Part shown: piece by piece, positions 10,908 to 19,991 of the stretch | Position numbering within the stretch: the stretch's first letter is position 1 | How the letters are laid out: every line of letters begins with the position of its first letter | Assembly (NCBI RefSeq): GCF_003226555.1 | Contig: NZ_QKQS01000023.1 | Location: 313,164 to 377,163 of the forward strand | Direction: 5' to 3' | DNA: 64,000 nucleotides | Source of the DNA: Rhodopseudomonas palustris | GTDB taxonomy: Bacteria > Pseudomonadota > Alphaproteobacteria > Rhizobiales > Xanthobacteraceae | Made by a program: the position numbers and the translations under genes | Notes under the pieces: model-generated | The model's input: the letters and a program-made list of their open reading frames with translations, nothing else | Databases searched by the model: none | Told to the model about the DNA's origin: nothing

Positions 10908-10996
10908 CGTCATTGCGAGCACCCGGATCCGCGCGTCGCGCGGTCCGGGCACAGGCTCCGCGAAGCAATCCAGAGGCTTCGCTCCTCGCAATGACG
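10908..10996. repeat. Dispersed palindromic repeat, family A copy 1
   Basis: Bounded by cgtcattgcgag and its inverse ctcgcaatgacg, with an internal gcgaagcaatccag. Two further copies occur at 50295-50378 and 56171-56250. The ends are complementary, so the RNA would fold into a long stem. This copy sits between the large and medium subunit genes. Confidence 0.85.
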
Positions 10997-11044
10997 GAGA
11001 GCTTGTTGGACAGACAAACAATCGATCTCTGATAGGAGATACTC

Positions 11045-11845
11045 ATGTATTCCACCAACTATCACCGCGCCTCCTCGGTCGACGAAGCCGTGGCGCTGAT
11101 CGCCAAGGGCAGCGACGCCAAATTCCTCGCCGGTGGCCACACCCTGCTCCCCGTGATGAAGCAGCGGCTCGCAGCGCCGGGCGATCTCGTCGACATCGCC
11201 AAGATCCCAGCGCTGATCGGGATCGAAGCCAGCGGCGACACCCTGACCATCAAGGCGGCGACCACCTACTACGACATCATGCACAATGCCGACGTGAAGC
11301 GCCTGATCCCGGCGATCGCGCATCTCACCTCGGTGCTGGGCGATCCGGCGGTGCGCTATCGTGGCACCATCGGCGGATCAGTCGCCACCAACGATCCGGC
11401 CGCCGACTATCCGGCCGCGATCCTGGCGCTGAACGCCACGGTGAAGACCAACAAGCGCGAGATCCCGGCCGACCAGTTCTTCAAGGGGCTGTTCATGACG
11501 GCGCTGGAAGACAACGAGATGATCACCGCGATCTCGTTCCCGGTGCCGGAGAAAGCCGGCTACGCCAAGATGCGCAACCCGGCGTCGCGCTTTGCGCTCA
11601 CCGGCGTGTTTGTCGCCAAGCTGAAGAGCGGCGAAATCCGCGCCGCCGCCACCGGCGCGTCGCAGGACGGCGTGATGCGGGTGCCGGTGATCGAACAGGC
11701 GCTGCAGGCGAACTGGTCGGCGTCGGCCCTGGACGGCGTCAAGGTGTCCGACGAAGGACTGATCGAGGATATCCACGGCACTTCGGACTATCGCGCGAAC
11801 CTGATCAAGGTGATGGCGCAGCGCGCGGTGCAGGCTGCCGGCTGA
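11045..11845 (+). CDS. Molybdenum hydroxylase medium subunit, FAD-binding (CoxM-like)
   Basis: The 266-residue FAD subunit that hands electrons to the external acceptor. It carries the family FAD motifs AGGHTLLPVMK (residues 29-39) and TIGGSVATNDPAADYP (about residue 115 onward), followed by the CO-dehydrogenase flavoprotein C-terminal domain. The start is preceded by AGGAGA. The order S-L-M differs from the M-S-L order of classical CO dehydrogenase operons. A strong hairpin terminator follows directly, so the hydroxylase operon probably ends here and the following CoA transferase has its own promoter or depends on read-through. Confidence 0.92.
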   Translation: MYSTNYHRASSVDEAVALIAKGSDAKFLAGGHTLLPVMKQRLAAPGDLVDIAKIPALIGIEASGDTLTIKAATTYYDIMHNADVKRLIPAIAHLTSVLGDPAVRYRGTIGGSVATNDPAADYPAAILALNATVKTNKREIPADQFFKGLFMTALEDNEMITAISFPVPEKAGYAKMRNPASRFALTGVFVAKLKSGEIRAAATGASQDGVMRVPVIEQALQANWSASALDGVKVSDEGLIEDIHGTSDYRANLIKVMAQRAVQAAG

Positions 11846-11865
11846 ATAATTCCATTTCACGGCAA

Positions 11866-11897
11866 GCGGCGCGCGATCTCGCGCGCCGCTTTGTTTT
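11866..11897 (+). terminator. Rho-independent terminator of the hydroxylase operon
   Basis: A perfect 10-bp GC stem, gcggcgcgcg/cgcgcgccgc, with a 4-nt loop (atct) followed by tttgtttt, starting 21 bp after the medium subunit stop. Confidence 0.85.
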
Positions 11898-12030
11898 GTG
11901 CGGTGCCGCAGCATGGCGGCATGCGGCGCTGGGACGAAAAGTCACTTGCCCCGGGCACGCCGGGCATGATGATTGACACCGACAACAACCGCTCCGCGCC
12001 GCGCGCGGACAACAACAATGGACACCCAAG

Positions 12031-13146
12031 GTGCAAGACACAGCGACCGCCTCCCCCAAGCCGACCACGAAAGCCAACGCCAGCGGCCCGCTCGCCGGCA
12101 CCCGCATCGTCGAATTCGCCGGCATCGGCCCCGGCCCGTTCGGCTCGATGCTGCTCGCCGACATGGGCGCCGAGGTGATCACGCTGGTGCGTGCCGGGCA
12201 GAAGCCGCAGGGTGCCGCTGCGCGCGGCCGCACCGTGGTCACCGTCGACTTGAAGGACAAGGCCTCGGTCGCCGACGTGCTGAAGCTGCTGGATAGCGCC
12301 GACGCGCTGGTCGAAGGCTATCGCCCGGGCGTGATGGAGCGTCTCGGCCTCGGGCCGGACGTGGTGATGGCGCGCAATCCGAAGCTGGTGTACGCGCGGA
12401 TGACCGGCTGGGGCCAGACCGGTCCGCTGGCGCAGGCCGCCGGCCACGACATCAACTACATCTCGATCACCGGCGCGCTCGCCGCGATCGGCCCGGCCGA
12501 CAATCCGGTGCCGCCGCTCAACCTGGTCGGCGATTTCGGCGGCGGCTCGCTGTATCTGGTGGTCGGCATCCTCGCGGCATTGCTCGAAGCCTCGAAGTCC
12601 GGCAAGGGCCAGGTGGTGGACGCCGCGATGTGCGACGGCGCCGCCTCGCTGATCACGATGTTCTTCGACATGACCGCGGCCGGCCGCTGGAAGGAAAGTC
12701 GCGAGAGCAACATGCTCGACGGCGGTGCGCATTTCTACGGCACCTACGCATGCGCCGACGGCCAATTCATCTCGATCGGCTCGATCGAACCGCAATTCTA
12801 CGCGCTGCTGCGCCAGATCGCCGGGCTGACCGACGCCGATTACGACGCCCAGATGGACCAAAAGCGGTGGCCGGCGCTGAAGCAGAAGCTCGCCGCGGTG
12901 TTCAAGACCAAGAGCCGCGACGAATGGTGCAAGCTGATGGAAGGCACCGACGTCTGCTTCGCACCCGTCCTGACGATGTCGGAAGCCACCAAGCATCCGC
13001 ACATGGTGGCGCGTGAGGTGTTCATCAATCACGAGGGCCACACCCAGCCGGCCCCGGCGCCGCGTTTCTCCCGCACGCCGTCGTCCGCGCGACCGCCGGT
13101 AGAAGCCGACATCGCCGGCGTGGTGAAGGCCTGGGGCGGGAAGTAA
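12031..13146 (+). CDS. CaiB/BaiF-type CoA transferase, alpha-methylacyl-CoA racemase-like
   Basis: A 371-residue class III CoA transferase-superfamily protein. It begins with the typical GTRIVEFAGIGPGPFGSMLLADMGAEV segment (with the family GIGPGPF turn), contains YRPGVMERLGLGP, and has the catalytic-type Asp in LVGDFGGGS near residue 168. The GIGPGPF and DFGGGS motifs match alpha-methylacyl-CoA racemase most closely, an enzyme that epimerises 2-methylacyl-CoA thioesters. CoA transfer between acids is the other possibility. The GTG start at 12031 has only a weak ribosome binding site, and about 25 low-complexity residues precede the conserved domain, so the true start could be slightly later. 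Its link to the upstream hydroxylase is positional only. Confidence 0.85.
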   Translation: MQDTATASPKPTTKANASGPLAGTRIVEFAGIGPGPFGSMLLADMGAEVITLVRAGQKPQGAAARGRTVVTVDLKDKASVADVLKLLDSADALVEGYRPGVMERLGLGPDVVMARNPKLVYARMTGWGQTGPLAQAAGHDINYISITGALAAIGPADNPVPPLNLVGDFGGGSLYLVVGILAALLEASKSGKGQVVDAAMCDGAASLITMFFDMTAAGRWKESRESNMLDGGAHFYGTYACADGQFISIGSIEPQFYALLRQIAGLTDADYDAQMDQKRWPALKQKLAAVFKTKSRDEWCKLMEGTDVCFAPVLTMSEATKHPHMVAREVFINHEGHTQPAPAPRFSRTPSSARPPVEADIAGVVKAWGGK

Positions 13147-13156
13147 CAAGTCGTCA

Positions 13157-13259
13157 CGTCATTCCGGGGCGCTCGCGCAGCGAGCGAACCCGGAATCCAG
13201 CAGTTCAGAGCACCTCGGAATTCCGGGTTCGCGAGCTACGCTCGCGCCCCGGAATGACG
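13157..13259. repeat. Dispersed palindromic repeat, family B copy 1
   Basis: Starts cgtcattccggggcg, contains cccggaatcc and ggaattccgggttcg internally, and ends cgccccggaatgacg. A second, diverged copy is at 17867-17987. This copy lies between two convergent genes and could serve as a bidirectional terminator. Confidence 0.85.
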
Positions 13260-13272
13260 GCGCGGGTGGCTG

Positions 13273-14538
13273 TTATTCAGCCGCCAGCACCGTGCCCTCG
13301 ACTTCACCGAAGCCGACGCGGTAGCCGTCGCCCTGGCACCACCCGCGCATCACCAGGCTGTCGCCGTCTTCGAGGAAGCTGCGGCTCTCGCCGCCGGGCA
13401 ATTGCAGAGGCTCCGTCCCGTTCCAGCTCAATTCCAGCAGACTGCCGAGCTGATCTTTCTCCGGGCCCGACACCGTGCCGGAGCCGAGCAGGTCGCCGAC
13501 GCTCATCGCGCAGCCACTGGAGGCATGGTGGACGAGCTGCTGTACCGACGACCAGTACATGTATTTGAAATTGGTGGCGCTGATCCGCGCCGGCTGCTGC
13601 ATCGCCGGCGTGCGTAAGCCGACTTCCAGCGCCATGTCGTAATTGTTGGCGCCCTTCTGCTGCAGATACGGCAGCGGCGCCGGGTCCTGCACCGGCCCGA
13701 CCACGCGAAACGGTTCCAGCGCCTCGCGGGTGACGACCCACGGGCTGATCGATGTCGCAAACGCTTTGGCCTGGAACGGTCCGAGCGGTACGTACTCCCA
13801 TTGCTGGATATCGCGTGCGCTCCAGTCGTTGAGCAGGGTGAAACCGAAGATCATCTCTTCGGCCTGCGCCTCCGTCAGCATCGACCCCATCACCGAGGAC
13901 TGCCCGACCACCACGCCGATCTCGAGTTCGAAATCCAGCCGCTTGCAAGGTCCGAAGCTCGGCAGCTCGGCCGACGGCGGCTTGAGCTGGCCGCGGGGGC
14001 GGTGAATCGCCGTGCCGCTGACCACGACGGTCGAAGCACGACCGTTGTAGCCGATCGGGATATGCAGCCAGTTTGGCAGCAACGGATTGGTCTTGTCGCG
14101 GAACATGGTGCCGACATTGGTGGCGTGTTCCTTCGACGAATAGAAATCGGTGAAGCCCTCGACACGAAGCGGCAGATGCAGCTTCACCTGGTGCATCGGC
14201 AGCAGCGCCTTGGCGCGCAACTCCGCATTGTCGCGCAGCTCGGGATTGTCGTGCCGCAGCAGCGCACTGATCCGCGCCCGCGTGCTGCGCCAGACGTTCG
14301 GCCCGAGTGCCATGAAGGCGTTGATCGAGCCTTGCGCGAACACACCCTCCGGCATGTCGAGTAGCTTCGCCGCCTGCAGCGCGGCGAGGTCGAGCACGAA
14401 CTCGCCGATCGCAACACCAACCCGCGGCGATGGATCATGCGACGTTGAGAAAACGCCGTAAGGGAGGTTCTGGATCGGGAAATCGGACTCCGGCTTGACG
14501 TCGATAAAGGAGCGGAGGCGGGGATCGTTGGGATGCAT
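13273..14538 (-). CDS. fahA: Fumarylacetoacetase
   Basis: Hydrolyses fumarylacetoacetate to fumarate and acetoacetate, the last step of tyrosine/homogentisate catabolism. The 421 residues match the usual family length. Visible are the N-terminal SH3-like domain and the catalytic domain, which has YSSKEHATNVG (Ca2+/catalytic His region), FELEIGVVVG with acidic metal ligands, and NDWSARDIQQWEYVPLGPF. ATG 14538 gives the family-typical start MHPNDPRLRSFI. It is the last gene of the minus-strand homogentisate operon. A 151-bp palindromic repeat separates it from maiA. Confidence 0.95.
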   Translation of the reverse strand: MHPNDPRLRSFIDVKPESDFPIQNLPYGVFSTSHDPSPRVGVAIGEFVLDLAALQAAKLLDMPEGVFAQGSINAFMALGPNVWRSTRARISALLRHDNPELRDNAELRAKALLPMHQVKLHLPLRVEGFTDFYSSKEHATNVGTMFRDKTNPLLPNWLHIPIGYNGRASTVVVSGTAIHRPRGQLKPPSAELPSFGPCKRLDFELEIGVVVGQSSVMGSMLTEAQAEEMIFGFTLLNDWSARDIQQWEYVPLGPFQAKAFATSISPWVVTREALEPFRVVGPVQDPAPLPYLQQKGANNYDMALEVGLRTPAMQQPARISATNFKYMYWSSVQQLVHHASSGCAMSVGDLLGSGTVSGPEKDQLGSLLELSWNGTEPLQLPGGESRSFLEDGDSLVMRGWCQGDGYRVGFGEVEGTVLAAE

Positions 14539-14586
14539 GAAGGGTCCTGGGAGGTTGAACGGCTCGGTCGGATCACGGGGCCTCTT

Positions 14587-14737
14587 CACCCTCCCCTGGA
14601 GGGGGAGGGTGGGCACGCAGCCCGCGCAGCGGGTTGCGTGACGGGGTGAGGTGAGAAGCGGGCGCGGCGGATGAACTCTTCGCCACCCCACCCCGCTCGC
14701 TGACGCGAGCGACCCTCCCCTTCCAGGGGAGGGTGGG
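14587..14737. repeat. Dispersed palindromic repeat, family C copy 1
   Basis: Outer arms caccctcccc...ggggagggt are built from two local hairpins (ctcccctggagggggag, and ccctccccttccaggggaggg), with an internal cagcccgcgcagcgggttgcg. Related C/G-rich elements are at 49121-49291 and 63899-63960. Located inside the homogentisate operon between maiA and fahA. Confidence 0.75.
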
Positions 14738-14829
14738 CCGCGCTGCGGCCACAAACGTTCATCTGCGAACGCCCCGGCGCACGCGGACAAAGGTCGAGGA
14801 GGCTCGGACGAAAGACGAGCCCATCATGC

Positions 14830-15486
14830 TCACTCCGCGTCCGGCTGCCGGCCCGGCTCGGCAGCCACGAAGGCGTCGAGCTTCATCGCTTCGGCTTCGA
14901 TCTGGCGGATGCGTTCGAACGGGGCGAGGTCGGCGTCGAAGCGGCGGGCGTTGAACACCTGCGGCACGATGCAGATGTCCGCGAGCGTCGGCCGGTTGCC
15001 ATAGGCGAACGGCCCCGGCGTCTGCGCCAGCCGCGACTCGATCGCTGCGAAGCCCTGTTCGATCCATTGCTTCGACCAGATCGCCCGATCGGTCTCATCG
15101 ACGCCGAGTTCGCTGAGCCGCTTCAGAATCCGCAGGTTCCCGATCGGATGGATGTCGCAGGCGACCGCATAGGCGATCTCGCGGACGATGGCGCGGGCCC
15201 TCGGATCTTTCGGCAGCAGCGGCGGCTCGGGATGGGTCTCGTCGAGATATTCGATGATCGCCAGCGACTGGCCGAGATTGAATTCGCCCTCGCTCCAATA
15301 CGGCACCAGGCCGGCCGGATTGATCCAGCGGAACGCCTCGAGATTCTGCTCACCGTCGCGCAGATGCACGTAGCGCTGCGCCACGATGATGTTCTTCAGG
15401 TTGAGCGCGATTCTGACCCGATAGGCCGCGGAAGAGCGGAAATAGCCGTACAGCACCGCGGCGTCGTGATCCTGAGTCTTGGTCAT
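14830..15486 (-). CDS. maiA: Maleylacetoacetate isomerase (zeta-class glutathione transferase)
   Basis: Glutathione-dependent cis-trans isomerisation of maleylacetoacetate to fumarylacetoacetate. The 218-residue protein has the zeta-class N-terminal motif as [11 protein letters not shown] (residues 18-28). The canonical Cys of SSCSxRVR is Ala here, a variation known in bacterial members; the catalytic serine is kept. The glutathione-binding [11 protein letters not shown] follows, then a helical C-terminal domain ending in [17 protein letters not shown]. Its ATG overlaps the hmgA stop (ATGA), so the two are translationally coupled. Confidence 0.94.
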   Translation of the reverse strand: MTKTQDHDAAVLYGYFRSSAAYRVRIALNLKNIIVAQRYVHLRDGEQNLEAFRWINPAGLVPYWSEGEFNLGQSLAIIEYLDETHPEPPLLPKDPRARAIVREIAYAVACDIHPIGNLRILKRLSELGVDETDRAIWSKQWIEQGFAAIESRLAQTPGPFAYGNRPTLADICIVPQVFNARRFDADLAPFERIRQIEAEAMKLDAFVAAEPGRQPDAE

Positions 15487-16829
15487 GGCCGGTTCGGATC
15501 GAAGCGCTTTTCGAGGCCGTTCCAGCAATCGGCGTAGTCGTCCTGCAATAGACCGGAGCTCGCGGCATATTCGGTGACCCGCTGCGGATAGCGGGTCTCG
15601 AACATGAAAGCCATCGTGCCGGTAAGCTTGACCGGCTTCAGTTCGCTATTGCTGGCATGATCGAACGCCTCGCGATCAGGCCCGTGCGGCAGCATCATGT
15701 TGTGCAGCGATGCGCCGCCGGGCACGAAGCCCTGCGGCTTGGCGTCGTACACGCCGTAGATCAGCCCCATGAACTCCGACATGATGTTCATGTGATACCA
15801 TGGCGGCCTGAACGTGTTCTCGGCCACCATCCAGCGCTCGGGGAAGATCACGAAGTCGATATTGGCGGTGCCGGCGGTTTCCGACGGCGAGGTCAGCACC
15901 GTGAAAATCGATGGATCGGGATGATCGAAGCCGATCGCGCCGACCGGCGAATAGGTGCGCAGGTCGTACTTATACGGCGCGTAGTTGCCGTGCCAGGCGA
16001 CGACGTCGATCGGCGAATGCGCAAGCTGCGTCACGTACAGCGCGCCGCCCCATTTCACATACAGTTCGGTCGGCGTGTCCTTGTCCTCGTAGGCCGCGAC
16101 CGGGGTGAGAAAGTCGCGCGAATTGGCGAGGCAATTGGCGCCGATCGGGCCGCGCTCCGGCAGCGTGAACGCGCCGCCGTAGTTTTCGCACAGATAGCCG
16201 CGCGCCGGGCCGTCGACCAGCTCGACCCGGAACTTGGCGCCGCGCGGGATCACGGCGATCTCGGCCGGCTCGATGCTGATGATTCCGAATTCAGTGACGA
16301 GGCGCAGGCTACCCTGCTGCGGCACGAACATCATCTCGCCGTCGGCATTGTAGAAGTGCTGATCGACCATCGAGTGGGTGATCAGATAAAGATGCGTCGC
16401 CATCCCGGCCTGGGTATTGACGTCGCCCGCCGTGGTCATGGTGCGCACGCCCTGCAGGAAGGTCAGCTTGTCCTGCGGCATCGGCGGCGGATCCCAGCGC
16501 AACTGCGCGATCGGCAAATCGTGCTCGAAGCACGGCGCCGAGCGCCACAGCCCCATCTCGGCTTTGGCGAAGCGGCCGGAGTGTTTCACCGAGGGACGAA
16601 TCCGATACAGCCACGATCGCTCGTTGGCGCCGCGCGGCGCGGTGAAGGGCGAGCCGGACAATTGCTCGGCGTAGAGACCGTAGGCGGCACGCTGCGGCGA
16701 GTTGCGCCCCACCGGCAGCGCGCCGGGCAGTGCCTCGGTTTCGAACGAATTGCCGAAGCCAGACATGTAGCCGGGCGTAATGCCTTGCGATGAGCTGCCG
16801 ATGATCTGCGGCGCGGCATTGATGTTCAT
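15483..16829 (-). CDS. hmgA: Homogentisate 1,2-dioxygenase
   Basis: Iron(II) enzyme that opens the homogentisate ring to maleylacetoacetate. The 448 residues match family length. The N-terminal [20 protein letters not shown] is diagnostic; the active-site region has [13 protein letters not shown], and the Fe ligands lie in [12 protein letters not shown] (His and Glu) plus a downstream histidine region (MLPHGPD). ATG 16829 has an excellent GGAGGAC ribosome binding site. The gene precedes maiA with a 4-bp overlap and follows the metallo-beta-lactamase-fold gene by 56 bp. Confidence 0.96.
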   Translation of the reverse strand: MNINAAPQIIGSSSQGITPGYMSGFGNSFETEALPGALPVGRNSPQRAAYGLYAEQLSGSPFTAPRGANERSWLYRIRPSVKHSGRFAKAEMGLWRSAPCFEHDLPIAQLRWDPPPMPQDKLTFLQGVRTMTTAGDVNTQAGMATHLYLITHSMVDQHFYNADGEMMFVPQQGSLRLVTEFGIISIEPAEIAVIPRGAKFRVELVDGPARGYLCENYGGAFTLPERGPIGANCLANSRDFLTPVAAYEDKDTPTELYVKWGGALYVTQLAHSPIDVVAWHGNYAPYKYDLRTYSPVGAIGFDHPDPSIFTVLTSPSETAGTANIDFVIFPERWMVAENTFRPPWYHMNIMSEFMGLIYGVYDAKPQGFVPGGASLHNMMLPHGPDREAFDHASNSELKPVKLTGTMAFMFETRYPQRVTEYAASSGLLQDDYADCWNGLEKRFDPNRP

Positions 16830-16885
16830 GGTCGTCCTCCGATCGGTTGGCGAGGGCGCGGCCGAAGACGCGCTCGCAGTTCGGA

Positions 16886-17839
16886 CTAGCCGCCCTGCAG
16901 GGCGGCCCACATTTCGCGGTCGCGCTCGGCGGTCCAGATCACCGGATCGTCGATGCCGGAGGCTTCGTCGAACGCGCGCGAGACGTTGAACGGCAGGCAG
17001 TGCTCGTAGATGGCGAAGGACGAGAACTTCGGGTCCATCACCTCACGCGTAGCGTCCCAGGTCTCCTTCAGGCTGCGGCCCTTGGCGACCGAAAGTTCGG
17101 CGGCGCCGTACAGTGTGCCGACGAAATCACGCGTCATCGCGATCGCCTCGCGCGTGGTCTCCAGCCCTTGCAACGCGTCGCCGCGGCCGGGCGCGATCGC
17201 CTTCGGGTTGAAGTCGCGGATCTCGTTCAGTGTCGCCGGCCACTCGCGCAAATACGCGTCGCCACAATAGCAGGCCGAGTGATACTCGACGAGGTCGCCG
17301 GTGAACATCACCTGCGCGTCCGGCACCCAGGCGACGATATCCCCCGAGGTGTGGCCGGCACCGAGCTGCATCAGCCGCACCTCGCGCCTGCCCAGGAAGA
17401 CCGACATCTCACCGTCGAACGCCAGCGTCGGCCAGGTCAGGCCCGGGATGCTCTCGGCATCCTGGAACAGCCGCGGAAACCGGCCGTATTCCGAATCCCA
17501 ATCCTGCTGGCCGCGCTCCTCGATCAGCCGGTAGGTCTCCTGCGACGCGATGATGCCTTGCGCCTGATAGGCCGACGCGCCGAGCACGCGCACCGCATGA
17601 TAATGCGACAGCACGACGTATTTGATCGGCTTGTCGGTGACGCTGCGGACCCGCTCGATCACCTTATTCGCCATCGCCGGCGTCGCCTGCGCATCGAACA
17701 CCAGGCAGCCGTCGTCGCCGACGATCACCGCCGAATTCGGATCGCCCTCCGCGGTGAAGGCGTAGAGATCGGGCCCGATCTCGGAGAACGTCACCTTCTT
17801 CTCGGCGAGGTCGGTGGTGGAGGCGAAGCCTTTGGCCAT
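16886..17839 (-). CDS. Metallo-beta-lactamase-fold protein with a degenerate metal site
   Basis: 317 residues of MBL fold encoded inside the homogentisate operon. The usual HxHxDH motif reads HYHAVR: His79 and His81 are kept, but Asp becomes Val83 and His becomes Arg84. His163 (GHTSGD) and Asp182 (TGDL) are present, but the last ligand, normally the His of PGHG, is Arg219 (PGRG). So the Zn1-type ligands (two His plus His163) survive while the second metal site is lost. It may be a one-metal hydrolase, an oxygenase-like variant or a binding protein. Its place between the monooxygenase and hmgA suggests a role in making or protecting homogentisate or a related aromatic intermediate; the exact function is unknown. 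Confidence 0.85.
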   Translation of the reverse strand: MAKGFASTTDLAEKKVTFSEIGPDLYAFTAEGDPNSAVIVGDDGCLVFDAQATPAMANKVIERVRSVTDKPIKYVVLSHYHAVRVLGASAYQAQGIIASQETYRLIEERGQQDWDSEYGRFPRLFQDAESIPGLTWPTLAFDGEMSVFLGRREVRLMQLGAGHTSGDIVAWVPDAQVMFTGDLVEYHSACYCGDAYLREWPATLNEIRDFNPKAIAPGRGDALQGLETTREAIAMTRDFVGTLYGAAELSVAKGRSLKETWDATREVMDPKFSSFAIYEHCLPFNVSRAFDEASGIDDPVIWTAERDREMWAALQGG

Positions 17840-17866
17840 GTGTGGTCCTTACTCTGTTTCTAGTTG

Positions 17867-17987
17867 GTCATTCCGGGGCGCTCGCGCAGCGAGTGTACCC
17901 GGAATCCCGAGCTGTTCTGCGACTGCCGCTTCCCACCATCACTTCGAGATTCCGGGTTCGCGCCTGACGGCGCGCCCCGGAATTACG
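17867..17987. repeat. Dispersed palindromic repeat, family B copy 2
   Basis: Shares gtcattccggggcgctcgcg and the inverse end cgcgccccggaattac with the element at 13157-13259. It has a different central part. Located inside the homogentisate operon, just upstream of the MBL-fold gene start. Confidence 0.8.
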
Positions 17988-18033
17988 AACCTTGGGGCGA
18001 GGCGCCTACGCCGCGCGGTTTGGTTGACGCCGG

Positions 18034-18249
18034 TCACTCCCGTTGCCCCTCCACCACGCTCCGTTTCGCCAGCGCCGTTGCTTCGCGGAGCAGATCGAGA
18101 TCGCCGATGTGGTTGGCGAGGATCAGCACCAAGGCAGCGTCCAGTGCTGCGCTCTGTTCGTCGCCGAGGCCGCGATGGGCCTCGACGATCAGCCGGTAGG
18201 CGGCGTCCGGATCGGCGAAATTGCTTCTAGTCGACAGCACGGCGGTCAT
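18034..18249 (-). CDS. Small DUF2783-family protein
   Basis: A 71-residue helical protein with the DUF2783 pattern (LIVEAHRGLGDEQSAALDA then LVLILANHIGD). The family has no assigned function and is typically found next to FAD-dependent aromatic monooxygenases in proteobacteria. Here it is translationally coupled to such a gene: its ATG at 18249 overlaps the monooxygenase stop (ATGA). A role as a small partner or stabiliser of the monooxygenase, or in the same ring-hydroxylation step, is an inference from coupling only. Confidence 0.8.
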   Translation of the reverse strand: MTAVLSTRSNFADPDAAYRLIVEAHRGLGDEQSAALDAALVLILANHIGDLDLLREATALAKRSVVEGQRE

Positions 18250-19862
18250 GACAAACCCCTCCCGCTCGCGCGCGCCAGCGCCGCATCGATTGCATCTGCC
18301 GTGGGGTGCCGGAAGCGCGCGGCGACGTAGCCATCCGGGCGGAGCAGATAGGCCGAGCCCGGCGCGGCATCGTAGCGCTGCGCGAAGGCGCCATGCTGGT
18401 CGCGCAGCGGGGCGTCGTCGCCGATGCGCAGACTTGCGACTCCGGCGGGCAGCGGCGCGCGCACGCCATTGGTGCTTTCGAGCAGCACGAAGTTACGGCC
18501 TGCCTGTGTGAACGCATCGGTGAGAAACAGCGGCTCGCCTTCGGCGGAACACAGCGGCGCATCGATCAGCGCGGCGCCAGGGCGTGGACCGGCGGCCCAG
18601 CCATCGACATCCGGCGTGGACAGGGGGCTGTCGTACACCGAGGGCGTCGACAGCCGGCCGGCATTGACCATCCGCTTGGCGAATTCGACGTCGTGGGCCA
18701 GCGCCAGTACCGCGTCGCGCAGCCGGCGTTCCTGCTTGGAATGCGGCGCGATGAAATCGGTCGAGCGGGTGGAGTGGCGGATGTTGTCGTCGGCGGCCTG
18801 GCTGCGCTCGATATCGTAGCTGTCGAGCAGACTGGCCGGCGCCTGCCCGCGCAACACCAGATCGAGCTTCCAGGCGAGGTTCTCGCCGTCCTCCAGACCC
18901 GAATTGGCGCCGCGCGCGCCGAACGGCGACACCTGATGCGCCGAGTCGCCGGCGAAGATCACCCGCTCGTGCAGGAAGCGCTGCATCCGCCGGCACTGGA
19001 ACTTGTAGATCGAGATCCACTCGAAGCTGAAATCGCCGTGGCCAAGCATCCGCTCGATCCGCGGGCGCACCCGTTCCGGCTGGCGCTCGACTGCGGCATC
19101 GGCCTCGGCGCCGATCTGCAGATCGATCCGCCAGACGTCGTCGGGCTGGCGATGCAGCAGCGCCGACTGGCCGGAGTGGAACGGCGGATCGAACCAGAAC
19201 CAGCGCTCGGTCGGAAACTCCGCCGTCATCTTCACGTCGGCGATCAGGAACTGATCTTCGAACACTTCGCCGGCAAACTCGGCGCCGACCATGCCGCGCA
19301 GGCTCGAACGGGCACCGTCACAGGCGACGACGTAGTCGGCGGCGAGACGATAGGTCCCGTCCGGCGTCTCGATCGTCAGCTCGGCATGATCATTATGTTG
19401 GGCGAGTGCCGTCACCTTGTTGCGCCATCGCAGATCGATTCCCGGCAGCTGCTGCACACGGCCGACCAGGAACGCCTCGGCGTAGTATTGCTGCAGATTG
19501 ATGAAGGCCGGCATCTTGTGACCGGTCTCGGGCAGCAGGTCGAAGCGATACACCATCTCGTCACGGCGAAAGATCTTGCCGACCTGCCAGATCACGCCCT
19601 TTTCGACCATCTGGGCGCCGACGCCGAGCCGGTCCCAGACTTCGAGCGCCCGCTTGGAGAAGCAGATTGCGCGCGAGCCTTCGCCGATCCGGTCGGCATC
19701 GTCGAGCAGCACCACGTTCTGGCCGCGCTGCGCCAGATCGATCGCCAGCGACAGCCCGACCGGGCCGGCGCCGACCACCACCACCGGATGGCGCGCCGGC
19801 TGCTGGCGATCCTGATCCGGATGCCGGCGATAGCCGAACTGGAAATGCTCCTGGTGAGCCAT
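18246..19862 (-). CDS. FAD-dependent aromatic monooxygenase (class A, MhpA/3-hydroxyphenylacetate hydroxylase-like)
   Basis: A 538-residue single-component flavin hydroxylase. The dinucleotide fold has GAGPVG at residues 31-36 (preceded by VVVV), the central DG motif is CDGARSSLR, and the GD motif GDSAHQVSPFGARGANSG binds FAD ribityl near residue 310. A thioredoxin-like C-terminal region, typical of phenol hydroxylase/MhpA relatives, follows. As first gene of the homogentisate operon, it most likely hydroxylates a (hydroxy)phenylacetate to homogentisate, analogous to 3-hydroxyphenylacetate 6-hydroxylase; that substrate is inferred. No reductase component is nearby, consistent with the one-component class. 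Transcription is divergent from marR with a palindrome between. Confidence 0.88.
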   Translation of the reverse strand: MAHQEHFQFGYRRHPDQDRQQPARHPVVVVGAGPVGLSLAIDLAQRGQNVVLLDDADRIGEGSRAICFSKRALEVWDRLGVGAQMVEKGVIWQVGKIFRRDEMVYRFDLLPETGHKMPAFINLQQYYAEAFLVGRVQQLPGIDLRWRNKVTALAQHNDHAELTIETPDGTYRLAADYVVACDGARSSLRGMVGAEFAGEVFEDQFLIADVKMTAEFPTERWFWFDPPFHSGQSALLHRQPDDVWRIDLQIGAEADAAVERQPERVRPRIERMLGHGDFSFEWISIYKFQCRRMQRFLHERVIFAGDSAHQVSPFGARGANSGLEDGENLAWKLDLVLRGQAPASLLDSYDIERSQAADDNIRHSTRSTDFIAPHSKQERRLRDAVLALAHDVEFAKRMVNAGRLSTPSVYDSPLSTPDVDGWAAGPRPGAALIDAPLCSAEGEPLFLTDAFTQAGRNFVLLESTNGVRAPLPAGVASLRIGDDAPLRDQHGAFAQRYDAAPGSAYLLRPDGYVAARFRHPTADAIDAALARASGRGLS

Positions 19863-19924
19863 CGGCCTCAGCCCTGCCGACCCGTTCGCCGATGCAAAGC
19901 GCTGGTCAAGGCGTCCTCCCGCGT

Positions 19925-19946
19925 GATAGTTTCATTTGCAACTATC
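19925..19946. promoter_or_regulatory. Palindromic operator, probable MarR site
   Basis: Perfect 7-bp inverted repeat gatagtt-tcatttgc-aactatc, centred between the divergent monooxygenase (start 19862) and marR (start 19992). The AGTT(T/G)CA...AACTAT form resembles operators of MarR-family regulators of aromatic degradation. It lies in an AT-rich patch suited to both promoters. Confidence 0.7.
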
Positions 19947-19991
19947 TAAGCCGCGATCGTCGCGCCGCGCAACCCGGCCTGGGAGAAATTT

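Noticed and set aside
8373..11021. 882-residue open frame on the minus strand opposite the hydroxylase large subunit
   Set aside because: Shadow of a GC-rich gene. It has no ribosome binding site, and its translation is Arg/His/Asp-rich without motifs. The same holds for the long antisense frames at 23467-25776 (opposite the RND genes) and 32828-34972 (opposite lysS).
7943..11845. Annotation as carbon monoxide dehydrogenase
   Set aside because: The large subunit has the form II loop AYRGAGR without the active-site cysteine of form I, so CO oxidation is not supported.
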